From contig CACVBU010000865.1 of NCBI GenBank assembly GCA_902728285.1, positions 711,044 through 775,043 on the forward strand: 64,000 nt of DNA. Reading direction: 5' to 3'. Shown one piece after another: positions 27,686 through 42,600 of this stretch (position 1 is the first letter of the stretch; each line of letters starts with the position of its first letter). The position numbers and the translations under genes are program-made. The notes under the pieces are model-generated. The model did no database searches. It was not told the DNA's origin and was given only the letters and a program-made list of their open reading frames with translations. This DNA comes from Clytia hemisphaerica (lineage: Eukaryota > Cnidaria > Hydrozoa > Leptothecata > Clytiidae).

Positions 27686-30600
27686 CTACAAAAAAGCCAT
27701 CAGTGAAAAAGTCGGTTTATTTGAAGAATAAAAAGATAACATTTTTTAAGATTTCCATATCTTATGAGATAACGTACCTAGGAGACGGAGCAAATGGAAA
27801 AATCAGGACTGGTGAAAAAATCCATGACTTAAGGTTTTATTTTTACAAAAGTGTCCCCGTCATTGTTTCATATTAGACACATGCCTCGTATCGTATCATA
27901 TCAGGACAAGGTCTCCTCTTTGTTGTATTGGGGGGGGGGGGTCGTACGGGGTTTGCGATTTCCGAAATACCGAATAATTTTGCCAAAATTTCCGAAATTC
28001 CGCAAAAAAATACTTGTGATTCCGCTACCGATTTTTAGGGTATTTTTCCTCGTTTTGACAAATTTTTCATCAGATTTTTCATGTATGAATTCAGAAAAAG
28101 GGGGATAAAAATTTTGTAATACCAAAATTTCGAAGCAAAAATTTATGGATTTCCGATACCAAAATAATTTCAGAATTCCGAAATACCAAAGGAATTTTGC
28201 CCGATTACCGAAATTCCGAAGAAAAAAGGGTCCATTTCCGCAATTCCAACTGGAAATACTGTACGTCCCCCACTATATTGTGCTGAATAAATAAAAAATT
28301 GTTTCTCTTTTCCTCTTTCTAACCAACCAATCTTGCTCCACATCCGTGCCAATCAAATGTGAAAAAGCTTGTGGATTAAAATTGATGAGTAAGCAAACGA
28401 TATCACTCTTATTTGAAAAAAAATAAAACCTTGAAGAGGGTTAGTATATGAATGTCATTAAAAGAAAATTTAGCAAACACAGAAGATTTAGAGTTAAAGA
28501 AAAGCTATTAAGAATATTTTCCCAAAAAGTTATTATCTTGAGGAGTGCTTATTAGGTAGCCAAGTGGAAAAAAAGTTTTAAGAAAAACTCCCACTGAATT
28601 ATCTCCTTACCCCCATTGGTACAGTGGAGTTACTTAAAGCTTTTAAAATTCTTTCTTCGTCAGACTTGATGTAACTTCGGAATTCTGCCGCCATGCTTTT
28701 CAAATCTCCTGACAAAACAAATCCATACGACCGCGGGTATTCCAATTTTGTGGCCACGCGGAGTCGTTCGTCCGCGAAGAGATGTGCGTTCGCTCCAGCA
28801 GTGTATGCATCTAGCAGCACTCCTTTGATTTCATTTGCAAGCAAGTCGTCTCTGAGTTCTGTGATTGTTTTGTAAGCCCTTTCTATGAAGAAGCAAACGA
28901 GGTAGACTTCAATTAAGAGTATAAAATAGATTTTCTTGGGGTATTATATCCTACATTTAAAGAAGAGTTTTCGAGTTTACGCTAAGAAGTACATGTTTTT
29001 TTTGATAAGCATACAAAAATCCGAAAACAGGCTCAGAGATGCTTAGGTCGAAAACTTAATAAGGCTGAAAAATGCTTGAGGGGATGCTTAAATCTATAAC
29101 ATAAATTTAGGGAAATACTGAAAATCCGTAAAATTCCAGCCAAAAAAGCCAAAATCAGGAAAAAAACATTTTTCGTAGGCTCAAGTAATGCAGGCCATAT
29201 GCTTAATTTTTCCCCATATCTGAACCTAGATATGTTTATAAGTGCAATGCTTATAAAAGAAAAAACATGTACTCTAAGGCGTAAAGGATTGAAATTCGAA
29301 GAAGTACCGGGATTTACCTGTGACGTTAAAGGGTGCATTTGCAGTTTTTCCTACACAGAGCATTAAAGCGCAAAAAAGGTCACAGCCAACTCTTTCTAAT
29401 TCGAACCTCTATTATTCGATCTAGAATTCGACCTTAGAATATTGGTCCCTTCAGCTGGAAAGTGATTTAAACTACTCCTGTAATTCGAATGCAATTTTTG
29501 ATCCCTTGAAGATCGAATTAGAGAGTGAGTCAACTGTAGACCAATGACAGCGACTTACTTTCATTAACCTTTCCATTCCTCAAAAGTCCAAGTTTTTCTT
29601 CAAACGAGCCGTTCAGCGCTCCAACCTCGCTACCGTAAACTTTAAACTCAGCTGCACCATTTACGGTTGTTAAAGCCGTTACTAAGGCTCCAATAACCAA
29701 TGACGTCATCACTACTCCAAAGAGAGACCAGACAACTGCAAAACATCTTGAGTAAAATCTTGTCACTGTAAAATCGCCAAACCTAAAATGAAGAAAAGTA
29801 ATAGAATACCCAGATGCGCTAATAACCGATAATGTGAACGACTAAACCTAGACCTTCTCACAGGAGATTATGGAAATAGAATGAATGTACGAACGAACGA
29901 GTGTATGAAAAAACGAACAAACAAGTGTATGAGCGAGTGTACGAACGAACGAGTGTACGAACGAACGAGTGTACGAACGAACGAGTGTACGAACGAGTGT
30001 ACGAACGAACGAGTGTACGAACGAACGAGTGTACGAACGAGTGTACGAACGAACGAACGAACGAACGAACGAACGAACGAACGAACGAACGAACGAACGA
30101 ACGAACGAACGAACGAACGAACGAACGAACGAACGAACGAACGAACGAACGAACGAACGAACGAACGAACGAACGAACGAACGAACGAACGAACGAACGA
30201 ACGAACGAACGAACGAACGAACGAACGAACGAACGAACGAACGAACGAACGAACGAACGAACGAACGAACGAACGAACGAACGAACGAACGAACGAGTGT
30301 ACGAACGAACGAGGGGTGTACGAACGAACGAGGGGTGTACGAAGGAGTGTACAAACGAACGAACGAAAGAATGAAAATATCAGCAATGCAGAGTCAAAAA
30401 GATATTAAGACGCCTCACCCATGTGTTCCCTGTGTAATGAACGCCCAATACCACCCCTCATAAATTCCACGAATCCAAGTTTTGGAAAAATCAATGTCCT
30501 CGTCAGGATTATTACAAGCTTCCAAAAGCCATACGATATATCCAGCTACCACCATCATTAGAAAGTTCAATCCAATCAAAGGATAGATACCCAAAATCAT

Positions 30601-33600
30601 CATAATCATTTCTATCACAATCTCGTTGATATTTTTATCTCGGACAATCGCCACAACACCTGGGTGTCCGATAAGTGGAACAAACGGATAACCAACCATT
30701 TCGTCCGAATGTGTATTCCCAATTATCGGGAATGATAAATCTGTAAACTCGTCAATTTCTTTTAAAATTTTTAATTCACTTGTTTTTTTAGCGAGGCTTT
30801 CTCTGCCATTCCGTAAAGTATCCAATTTCGAATGAAGCAGTCCGTTCGGTGAATTACACACACCGCATGCAGCTTGTATTGCATTTTGAAGTATTTCGCC
30901 GAACACTCCAGAAAGTTGATTGTCAGCATCTTCGGTTAAGTATGGAGCGAGTAGATAATAGTTTGTTGAAACCACTTTTGGACAAAGACACGTTCCTATG
31001 AGAGAATTGTGATATGTTTTAAGGGTAATACCTTAGTGTCAGATTACTTTTATTTTTACAACCAAACTTTCAGAACCAATTAAGTTCGTGGAATAATTCT
31101 AGAGAATTTAGCAAAAATAGTAAAATTCACGAGATACCAAATCGCGTGACCCATGATTTTCAGGTTAATGCTGGTTAATGTTATTACACACAGAGTATCT
31201 TTTAATGAAAGTTTTTTAATGAATACTCACTTCCGACAATATTTTCGCTGACTCCTTCTCCAAACTGATTAACAGCCATTAATTCAAAATCGTAAAACGT
31301 GTTTGCATCCAGAAACTTCAAAGTGAGGCTATTCAATGATGGATGCAAACCATAAATATCAATTTTAGGGTTGATATAGACGTCAGCTCCACTTTTGATT
31401 AGGAAGACTTTGATTTTGTATGACAAAAGATCACCATGGATTTGATCAGCTGGAGGTGGAGACCAGTGTATTGTAAGTTGAGTGTGTGTTTTGATGGAAC
31501 TGATGTGAATGTTCGCAGGTGGTGCTGATGGAGCTATTGAAACAAGGGTATCTCGTATGCATACAAAAAGAACAGTTCTCAATATCTCTGGTAAATGTAC
31601 ATTTTGAGTTGAATGTAAGAGCATTAAGTTCAGATGCTTATTTGACTCTTCCATATAATGTTCGTACATTGGGGATGGAGAATATATTGCCCGAGGGTAG
31701 TGAAAATTCTGCCTTGCTCTGTTTTGGGGTAATTTTGAATGTCAAGGGGGTTAACTGATGCTTGTTCGGGGGCGGGGTTAGACCTGCTGTCTTCAAGGTA
31801 AAAGTCACAATGTTCGGAGGAAATTTCCAAAAGATGTTTTGTCCTCTCCCCTCCATATTTGAATTATTTTCTGGAAGACCCCATTGTTAGGAGTAATTGA
31901 TACAGAGAGCTTTCCCTGAGATATCAGTGTAAGATTTTTAAGGTGTTTAAGGGTTTGTCTCAGTTTTTAGATCTTTTTACCAAACACTAATAATATACAA
32001 AACAAATTAGTGAAACCTAAACAACACAATTCTTACCTGAGTTCAGAGTTTGAGCGCTTGCTTTGTCACATGGACCATCTCCTGCACTATTGAACGCGCA
32101 AACTTCAAAAATGTATGACGTACTCGATTCCAATCCCTCTGTGTAAGATACGCCACTCAAATCAAAAGACACGTTTTGTGTTGATACCAAAGAGTTTTGT
32201 GAATAAGCGTAAATATGATATCCGAGAGGAATTCCATTCATCTGTTCTTGAGGAACTCCAATCCAACTGACGTAAATCGAAAATGGTCCGGAAGACAAAG
32301 CTTTGATGTCCAAAGGTGAGACCAAGGGTACTAAAAGAAGAAAAGAGGTCTCTTAATGAACAATCTTCGCAATAAAGTGACACTTGGATACGAACGGATT
32401 TTTCAGAGATCTGTTTTAAGACTTGTTTAAAAAATACTTACACTTTTCCATAGTCCATACAGAACTCAAAAGACTTGCTATACCATTCCCTTCGCCATTT
32501 GAAAACGCTAATACTCTGTAGACGTACTCCGTCCCTGGTTTCAGCCACGTCAAATGAGCTGTCGTGTTTTCAGTAGCATACGTAGAGTAGGGTTGATTTG
32601 AAAGTAATTTTTCACGATAAAAGATGATGTAATTGTCGACGTTTGATTGGTTGAGAGCGTTCCATGAAATCGACAAAATTTCCGGGGACGGCGAAAATGC
32701 AGTGACGTTTGATGGTGGTTCAGTTAGTACTAGAAAATAAAATAGTATGGCAGGTGTATTAACAAAACTTTGTAAAACTTTAGAATTCAAGTCTGAAACG
32801 TTTTGCAATACCTTACCAGTAGCGGAGTAGACAAAAGGGGCGCAAAATTTGTGTAGGAAAGCAGATAACAGTAATTATCTCTTAGAGGCGATCCCTTACG
32901 CTAATCTATCAAGGAAAAGGTTACTAAAACTTTTATAAAGAAACTTTCATATGTAGCAGCGCAGGCAAAAATAGTCTTTTAAACGTCAAAGAAATTGCTG
33001 TCTTACAATCTGGTCCGATTTCAAAGGTATTATTGGAGCTTGGTAAGATCTCCAACTTTCCAAAAGCACCAAACATTTCGACGTTATCTTGGAAGAACAA
33101 TGTTTGATCTTGATCCATACTCGCATATACCACAGTGAAGTTGGCAATCACACTACCTGGCCTGAATATAGAATAAAATAAAACGAATTAGTTTCAAGTC
33201 AGTTGGAGACGTCCTGAAATAAATAGCTACCATGGAAATAGGCTTCTTTTTTTCTGTACGGTTAAAGTCGACGTTTCTAAAAATATGATCAGAGACAAGC
33301 CTTTCATGAATAACGTAACGAATTGGTATCATTAAATATGATGTTTTTTTAATGAAAGATGATTTCAAGGAAAATCGCGTAAAATAGTTGTTTTTTTTTC
33401 ATAGGGGCGCCTCAAAACGGTACAAGAATAATAAATTTAGAGAGAAATTCTTACTGTAACGAGTGTATTTGTATATTAATCAGTTGATCTTTCATCACAC
33501 CCCCGCCCTCTGCATACACGCCTCTCATCTGAAAGAGACAGACATTAGAGTAATAAGAAGTCAAAAAGGTATTCTGAAACGCAGTGAAGTATAAATGCTT

Positions 33601-36600
33601 ACTGGTTATCTATTAACAGAGTAGCTTTGTTACGTGTTTTGCAAGCATAATAAACCAGCTGCGCTGGAAGCTCCGGCTTAAGAGATTAAAAGATGTGAAA
33701 GATGAGCTTGTTGAGTTAGTTGTGTTAGAACGTTGCCCACAAACTGCTAATCAGAACAGATCAGAAAGCAATGTAATAATTCTATTGCAGAGCGAGTATG
33801 AGAAATAATCTTAACGAATAAATAAACCAGCTGGAAGTTTAGCTCTTCTAAGTGATTACACATGCACTTTCTGCCTAAAGAACCAACCCCACCCCCCGCC
33901 CACTCATCCTCGACTAAAAAGTTCAAAATTGGAGCTAAATGAGATAAACATTTAGAAGTCAATATTTCCAAGTTCTTGATTTGATTGTCCAGATAAAATT
34001 TTGGGGAGAAAAATAGCCTAAATTAGAGGCCACAGGCTTTTAGCTAAGCATTATTTTTTCTGTTGGGACAATACTTGGGGGAGAGTAGGATAAACCAAAT
34101 AAAATGGTACAATAGTGTGTATGTAATAAATAGTGGTATATTTGTAAAATATCTGTGTCGGGTTTGAAAAATCAAAAGGAACGGTCGCCAGCCGCGATGA
34201 AATTACGACAAAGTCCAAAAACGATCATTTTCAGCCATAATACTGTGAAATTGTTTCCAATCTTGTTCAAATTCACACAGGAATTGTTTTTTAGTATCCT
34301 TTATTGAATTCTCATAGTGATATGTTTGTAAAATATCTGTGTCGGGTTTGAAAAATCAAAAGGAACGGTCGCCAGCCGCGATGAAATTACGACAAAGTCC
34401 AAAAACGATCATTTTCAGCCATAATACTGTGAAATTTTTTCCAATCTTGTTCAAATTCAGACAGGAATTGTTTTTTAGTATCCTTTATTGAATTCTCATA
34501 GTGGTATGTTTGTAAAATATCTGTGTCGGGTTTGAAAAATCAAAAGGAACGGCCGCCGCCCAGTCAAAAAATGATGATGAATACAAAACAGGATCATTTT
34601 CAGCCATACACATAACACCACAAAAACTGCTCAGAACGTTTTCAAATTCGCACTGTAATGTTGTAATTTTAGTATTGTCTTTCGAATTCCAATGGATGTG
34701 TGTTTGAAAGTTTCACAGAGTTTTATGGTTTTGTGGTTGTTTTGTGGCGTCCATAAAACTAGAGAAGTTAGCCATATGCAAGATTTAATTCATGGCCAAA
34801 ATTTCTCCAAAGTCATTCCACATTGTTATAGACCAGTATGCATCAGAATTCTCATAAATCATGTCCAAAACATCATGAATAGTGATGAAAATGACCACTA
34901 TCTTTCACTGAGATTTGCAGCTAAGCCCACTTTCAGCAGCCATCTTTTTCTAAATACTTTCGCAATATTATCGAAATCCAGATAATCCGTTTTTATTAAA
35001 TCGGAATAGATTATCGGATTAGATAAACAAACAAAAAATGTCTTGACCGTCGGAAGAGAGAATTAAAGGCTCCTAGGCCGGAGCAAAAATTTCTTTTACG
35101 TGAGCATCGCAGTTAAGTTTTCTCTGAAACTAACGTGTGAGGATGGGCTAGATCCTCATATCGATCTTAAACAGATTATATGAGACTTTTCTTTTCATTT
35201 TTACATCGTTTTAGACAAAAGAAAATTAGCCTCTCTGATTCGATCTTTGAAATACCAAAATTTTTTCTTCGAATTAGAGAAAGATTCTAATAACAGAGAT
35301 TCATACCATTTTGTAGCTTATTATATAAATTTTGGGGTAGAGGTGTGAATTAGAGAAAACTTACAAATTATCAAACTTTTAATGTACATAACATTTTTTT
35401 ATCTGAAATCTGAGTCTGCTTACTTGTAACAATGAAAAGCGCAGAGATTTTCTTTAATTTCTCTGAATATTCCCTGAAGTTTTTAAGGTTTTTAAAAGAT
35501 TTCTTCTCACCTCAGCTTCTAATGTCAGTTTGAATTTCTTATATGCAATGCTTTCTGGGTCCAGCATTTCTTCGTCAAATTCGTACTCAAAACGAAGATT
35601 ACAAGTTAATATTTTCTCTGAAACAGAAAAAGAAGAAATTTTATTGCATTGAAATATTCTCGATATGCGTAAGTCATTTTTCTAATGGAAACACCCGAAA
35701 AATGCTGCTGTCTGTTTATCAAAAATAGAAACACGGTGGTCAAAATCTTTGAAAATCCGGCAATTTTTCGAGTGCTTCCGTTAGAGAATATGAAGTCATC
35801 TTGAAAAGAATAACATACAAGATTTCACGCACAAATTAAATTAGAGGTACAAAATAACTTTTAAAAAACCTTCCATTGCATAAAGAACGTTAAGCTAACC
35901 TCTGCAAACATCAACATTGCACGGTTGCTTATCCTCATTAGGACCCGGGCAATCTGGATTTCCACCATAATTCGCCGGATTGCACGTTCTACGCCGGACA
36001 TAATGTCCAGTATTGCACGGTTTGTCACAGGAAGACCAAACACTCCATTCAGTCCATGTTGCATCCACTGAAAAAAGAGAAGAAAAATTGGATCAGTTTA
36101 GGGCTACGATAGTATTCTCGAGTGACTTAGGGCAAGTCTCAAAAACCTAACACTTTACCCTAAGTTTTCGCAACCACTTAGGGCTCTAAAGTGTACCTCT
36201 ATACCTTGAAGTTTATGAATCAGGATGTGACCTAATTAAATATCACCCCAAAAAGTTCTTAATATTTTTACCAATTTTAGAGGTTAAAAACTTCGCTTGA
36301 AGCATCAGCTTTTAGGCCAAGTTTTGCAATGCAGGGCTGACCCCAGACTGCAACACTTAACATGTTGAATTGGGGATGAGTTTCTTAACGGTTTGGTCCA
36401 AATAAAGATATTTCCTCACCTGGGCAATTCCCCACACCACAATCATTCGAGTCTACTAAATTTCCAATACAATCATTTCCATTGTATTGTGGCGCTGGTG
36501 CGTCGCATAATCGCGTTCGAGTCGTGGTGCCACCACCACACGAGGCGTCACAACTCGACCATTGGCTCCACTCTGATAAACCTCCATGGACTAAAGAATA

Positions 36601-39600
36601 AAGCATAAAACTATTTAAGCAGATTTTGTGGCTTTAGGAAAATGAAATGATGTGGTAATTGGCATTATAATAACTGATGGTCAATTATTACAAGGCGTCA
36701 GAAGGCTGCCAGTATTCCTCTGATACAGATTTCAGTTACGCGCGCAGGCTAAAGCGTCAGCATCTCAAAGCAGATTCCCGCTTCCTCCATTGTTTCGTTC
36801 AGTTCATAGAAAATGTATGTCTAAAATTCCTAGATTACTGGACTGTCCAGGTAAAATAAAGACTCTGTCTATCTATTGTTAATCACAATCATTTTTGCTT
36901 ACCAAAAAGACTATTGTGGGACAGAATTGTAGTGAAGTCGACATTTTTAGAGTATGATATCCAACTATCAATTTCAAAAATCATTAATTCCTTTTAAAAA
37001 AAGGGTGACTGTTATGAAGTGATAAAAACCTTAGAATAATCAACGATAGATCTACGAGAACGTAGATAAATAACTCCTATGTGACTTACTAGGGCAATAC
37101 TGAGCACCACAATTTTCAATTTCTTCTACTTGTCCGTCACAATAATCAAAGCATGTGCGTTGACGATTTCGTGTACCGTTACATGTGACTGAGCATTCAC
37201 TCCATGGCGACCAAGGTCCGAAACCAACGTCCGCTGAAAGAATATTATGAGTTATTTAGTACAGTTGAGTCTCCATAACTCGAACGCGCACGGGGAGCGG
37301 CAAATTTTTCGAGTTAAGGAAGTTTCGAGGTACGGAGTAAAGTTCATAAGGCATTGTTAGCTGAAGGGACGAGAGAGCTTGTTCGAGTTAAGGAGACATT
37401 TCGAGCTATAGAAGTTCGAGTTAAAGAGACTCTACTGTATGTCTTTGTTTTCAGCTATCTTAAAGAGGAGGAATGTTTAGAACCGATAAATTCTTATCTA
37501 AAGCTGTTTTGAAAGGCAAGCAGAGCTTTCAATTCTTGAGAAGTTGAAAGAGTCTTGCAATTCGAGATAATACCTCGTCTAAATGCAAACCACCTAAGCT
37601 AAGCTTTTCGAAAATCGAATTGCAATGCTTAAGACGTAAAAAGTTGACATTCTAGCATGATAAAATTCTGTGAGAATTTCTTAGTATCCTAATCCATAAG
37701 GATCCAAAAGAGGATGACAATCCCCTCTAACCCTTCATCTGATTACGAGCAACTATCTTCAAGCAATATAATCTAACTTTCATTGACACAATGACAAAAT
37801 CTTCTGAAATTATCCTCTTCCGGCCTTCGATCACATTTAACTTCATTTGGAACGCCTTCGAATTCCACACAAACATCTCCGACCAAACAACCAGGACTAT
37901 ATGTTTTTTGCCATTCAATTCTTGTTGGATCGGTCGTGTAAGGTAATAAAACGTCCATGAATGCATTTATACTGTTTCCTGTTTCGATCTCAGAAGAACA
38001 GCCAAGTTCTAAAAAAATGAGTTGAAAGAATGCCTGAAAGATGCTTATATCCTAAAAGAAAACTAGGGAAATTCCGAAAATCAATTAGGCTTCTGCTCAT
38101 CCTCTAGTGAAAGTACGCGATTCAGACTAAAGATCCATAAAATCCCAGTTAACAAGTGATACTTTTATGGACCTACCTGGTTATGCATTTAACACATTTA
38201 TAATTGATATCTACGTGACGTGACCATTAAACAATCATTCAGAACACAAATAGTGACGATCTATTAAAATTAGTCGTTTGTTTCTTATAACAAAAACGTT
38301 TAGGAACCAAAATTTCATGCTCTTGAAATATTCTTTCATATTCAAGACTTCGCGAGCAAAAAAACATATCTCATCAAAAAATTGAGTAATTTGGCTAAGA
38401 ACATTGATGTATGCTTGTTAATAGCGATTCTTATAGATAAAGATGCCTTTTTCTGAGCTGAAAAATTATTTTTTTACAAAAATCTGCTTGAGCCATCTTT
38501 TACCTACTTTCATGCAAAAGTCAGAAAAAAACAATTATCCAATATTTCACAAAGTCCAAAAAACCCTTTTTTAGTCGTTTTTTAGCTGAAATTTACCTCA
38601 GAATTTTTTTTTCTTTCAAAAAACGAGCTCCGTCACATTCGAGGGTTTATAGTTATGCATCTTTGTGCAAAAAATCATAAAGAATGAAAGAGCCAATCTC
38701 GAGAAAAGCTAATACCTAAGTAATTGTTAATGTGCTTATAAAAAATATCAAATTTGGCCAGTTTTTCAATAAAAACACGCCAAGCAACCAAAAGTTCATG
38801 TCTAAACACACATATTCTTCAAAAGTAAGCTCTCATGGGCAAAAAAAACATCTATCTCATAACAAAATTGAGTAATTTGACTAAGAACATTGATGTATGC
38901 TTATTAATAGTAATTCTTATAGATAAACATGCGTTTTTTGCGCCAACAAAATTTTTTTGCAAAAATCTGTTTGAGCCATCTTTTACCTATGATGGTACCC
39001 TACTTTCATGCAAAAAATCAGAAAAAATTAATGATCCAATTTTTCAAAAAGTCCAAAAAACCCGTTTTTTAGCCGTTTTTTGGACCAAATTTGCCCAAAA
39101 ATTTTTTTTTCGAAAATTGGGCTCCGTCACATTTTGGCCACCACCATTTTGCACCTTTGTACCAAAAATCAAAAGATTTCTATGATTCAATCCTGAGAAA
39201 AGTTGGTAACAGACGAACGGACGAACGAACGGACGAACAAACACAGGTTAATTTATAGGATCTCCACCGGGGTAGGTCCAATAACAGCCAAAATCAGAAA
39301 ATCTAGTTTATGGTAATACTTAGCATATGCTCAGATATCCTTAAATTTTTGCCATATCTGAGCCTAGATATAGCTATAAGCGCATATTACTTAGTTGGTC
39401 GTGGATCTAGTTTTGGTTTAGTTTTTATCTATTTTTGTTCAAGTTATTCGAAATTGTAGTTCTGCGTACAGTTTAAAGAAATACGTATCAAAACAAAAAG
39501 TTAAAAATAAACGACCAAAATTTTGGCAGTTTCCCACAAATTTATGATGAATTTATGAAAGCCATTCTTCGATTGTTGGCTTTAGATTACTGAGATATAA

Positions 39601-42600
39601 ATATAAAATGTCGATATATATTTACCTTTACTTGCACAAAATTCATCACAAGATTGATGAACTTCAGCCAAGTAGTACCCAGAACCTTGACAGTTTTCTC
39701 TGGTCAAACATTCTTGTTCATCTGTTAGAAGCTCACCGCCACAAGAATTATCATCTTCATCGAAAAGTGTTTGGTCGTAACATATCCGTGCCCGTGTTTT
39801 CGTGCCACGTTTGCATTCACGAGAACACGGGGACCATTCACCCCACTCTGAAACTATTTCTCCTGTTTGGTAGAAAATAAAATTTATCGTTATTTTTTCA
39901 TCAGCTCCACATGAGGGTTAAGATGGTTCCCAACGGTCCTGAACCTTATGGGACACTCCAATGCAAAGGATTAGACCCATTGAAGTCCAGAAAATAGGCA
40001 GAACCAACGAATTTTCACTAAGATAGCTTAAAAACGCTTGGAAAGTATTTTCCAGGCCACCCTGGACGTCACACCTCCTCAACATAGGGAGCATTTCTGG
40101 AATAATATAATAGTGATCAATCATACTTACCAATAATTTTTTGGCATAGCGCAGCAAAGTCAGGATCATTTTGATTCATCTCACACTCTCTCCAGCGGTA
40201 CATTCGAGAGAAATCAGCTATTGGTTTAAACCGTGTACAATCTTTGTCTTCCGCTTGGTTCACCAATTCTATTTGACTCCGAAAATCACCATCTGAAAAT
40301 GAATATACAGTTGACGCTCTCTAATTCGACGTTCTACTATTAAAGTCCCCGTCAACAAGAAACTTTCATAAACGCTGCTCCCTTATTCGATGAATTTCCC
40401 TTGAAGATCGAATCAGAGAGCGTCAACTCTACGTTTTTTACAAGATCAAAATATATAAGAACATAGGCTTCGATGGCCTAGATATTAAGAACAAGTTAAG
40501 AAAATTTTAAGGCCTTTACGGACTCTAAAACACCCGAGTTCTTTATAGGAAGAAGGACAAAATTATTCATAAAATGGCGAGAGAAGAATATGTTAAGAAG
40601 ATTTTTATGCTTAAGACTAAAAAAAGTCAACATAATCAGAAGGCTTCAAAAATTTGGGATGCTCTGATAAAAAATGTAGTTTTAAATCCCTGAAACCCTT
40701 CGTTCTTATTCCCTTTTTTAAAATTGTCTCTCTGAGGCTGTTTGAATATCAGAGGGATCAGAGTGCAATGAAACGAACATTAAAATGTTCCAAGCGCTCT
40801 CGCCAAAAAAAGAAGTTAGCCCGTTGTCACCGGTTGCCGGGGATGCCGGTACGGTGCGGGACTGTCCCACCTGGACAATTACCGGGCAGAATTGTCATAT
40901 TGTAGGGAATGTACTAAAGTTTCATCGGCCAGAAGCTGCTCACATCAAAACATTAGATCCTCCGATTGAATCGAAACAAAGAACTAATTCGATACTCGTG
41001 CTTTCAAAATGATTCCACTCAACAAGGAGAATTAATCGTAAAATCATTCAAATGCCTATTTAACTCAAACATTTATATTTCCGTAATAAGTCTGATTTCC
41101 TTAAGAGTGACTTCCATATTGCTGGCTTACTTATATAGCGAATAAACTTTAACTAAATATATCTTAGTAGAACCGATGCAGATACCTTTGTGATCTCCTT
41201 TCCCTATTGTGATACCAAATTTAGCGATTCGAACAATTTGTTTATGTGGGATTGTGTCAAAGATCAGTAGCACGTGGTCTCCGTCGCCAGAGTTTCGGTT
41301 TTGAATTCCCAATGAAGCTTGACACCACTCATCCACAACACAACCGTCTAGCCAATCGTTAAAGATAACACCGTAAACTTTAATTCCGATACCACTTGAT
41401 TTTAACGGAATAATGCTCACGAATTTGATCCAGAATTCTATCTTTAGGTATTCATTTGCAAATATTCTATCTTGGAATCCAAGCCATTGGTTCGGTGCAG
41501 TTCTGTCTTGTTTATTTTCAAAGGTGATTATTTCTTCCGGATCAAATCTTTCATCGACGATACCCCCCAAATACACTTTTCCATTGTTGGTTTCCGAAGG
41601 GAAATTTCTTCCAAATGCACCCAAAATTTTCAATCTTGAATTCGCAATATTTCTCTCAGTGAGAAAAGTCCATTTTGTAGCCGATGTTGTTCCTGTAATA
41701 AAGATGATTTTCCAGAGATTAATGAGCCGGGTAGTCAGTATTTGAAATTCATTCTGCACTACAAAAATCATTTCAAGAGAATAAAGTTTTTTTGGGCTCT
41801 TTTCTAACAGATAAATATCATGAGAGGGGATTATAAGTGTACAACGAAGAGCAGAAGAGCAGAATTTAGAGTAAAAACTTCGTGATTTTCGCGAATTTTA
41901 ACCCTTTTTCTAGAAAGATTATCATATGAAAGTTTATCTTTGTTAAATGCTTCTATTTTTGTGAAATGTTTTAAGAACATTTGAAGGCTTTGGGGACTCC
42001 AAAATCGACCAGTTTCTTAGGTCGAGCAAAAATGCTAATAAAATGATGAAAATAAGAACATATTAAGAACTCAAAAGAACATTCGAAGCCTTCAATAATT
42101 ATGGATGTTCTTATAAAAAACATAACACCAACCGTCATCCCATTTGAGTAATCCTTCCGATTCGGAGTCAGTGGCTCCCATCCAAGTACGTCGGTATCGT
42201 AAGAAGTCACTGATAAATTGAACTTCTTTATTACTATCCGGCATAAATAAAGTTGCACCCCAACTACGACACATTTCATCTGCATCTGATCTTTTAAGGA
42301 CGTCTTGTGAAAATTCTCGGAAACATTTGTTTTTGTTTTGAAATCCATGGTCTTTAGTACATTCGCTTAAACCTTAAATATAAAAATTGAATAATGAGAA
42401 ACTCCAAGTGCCTATAAAGAAATTAGGCGAGACCAATTTAATTTGCTGTTCTACGGGTGCGACCGACCCAGCATTTGCTGCAAACGAAAAAATAAGAATA
42501 TTGAATTTCCGATGCCACAAATTTCTAATACTAGTCATTTAAAAGATTTTCACTTAAAAAAAATTGAAAAGAATCTAGAATCACGAAAGATTTTATTACA

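Noticed and set aside
29848..30463. Long open frames encoding RSFV or TNER repeats on both strands
   Set aside because: They are the (ACGA)n microsatellite read in frames that happen to lack stops; it lies in a channel intron.
28611..30995. Prominin-like or generic multi-span protein
   Set aside because: Joining the exons yields a pore loop with G-F-G-D and ligand-binding lobes, which fits a GluR0-type channel much better.
40810..40900. GC-rich island in a channel intron as an extra exon
   Set aside because: Short open frame without cysteines or known pattern, and no acceptor/donor pair in phase 1.
41127..41185. Extension of the channel exon to the donor at 41130
   Set aside because: That donor gives phase 2 and a stop in the next exon; the donor at 41185 keeps the frame.
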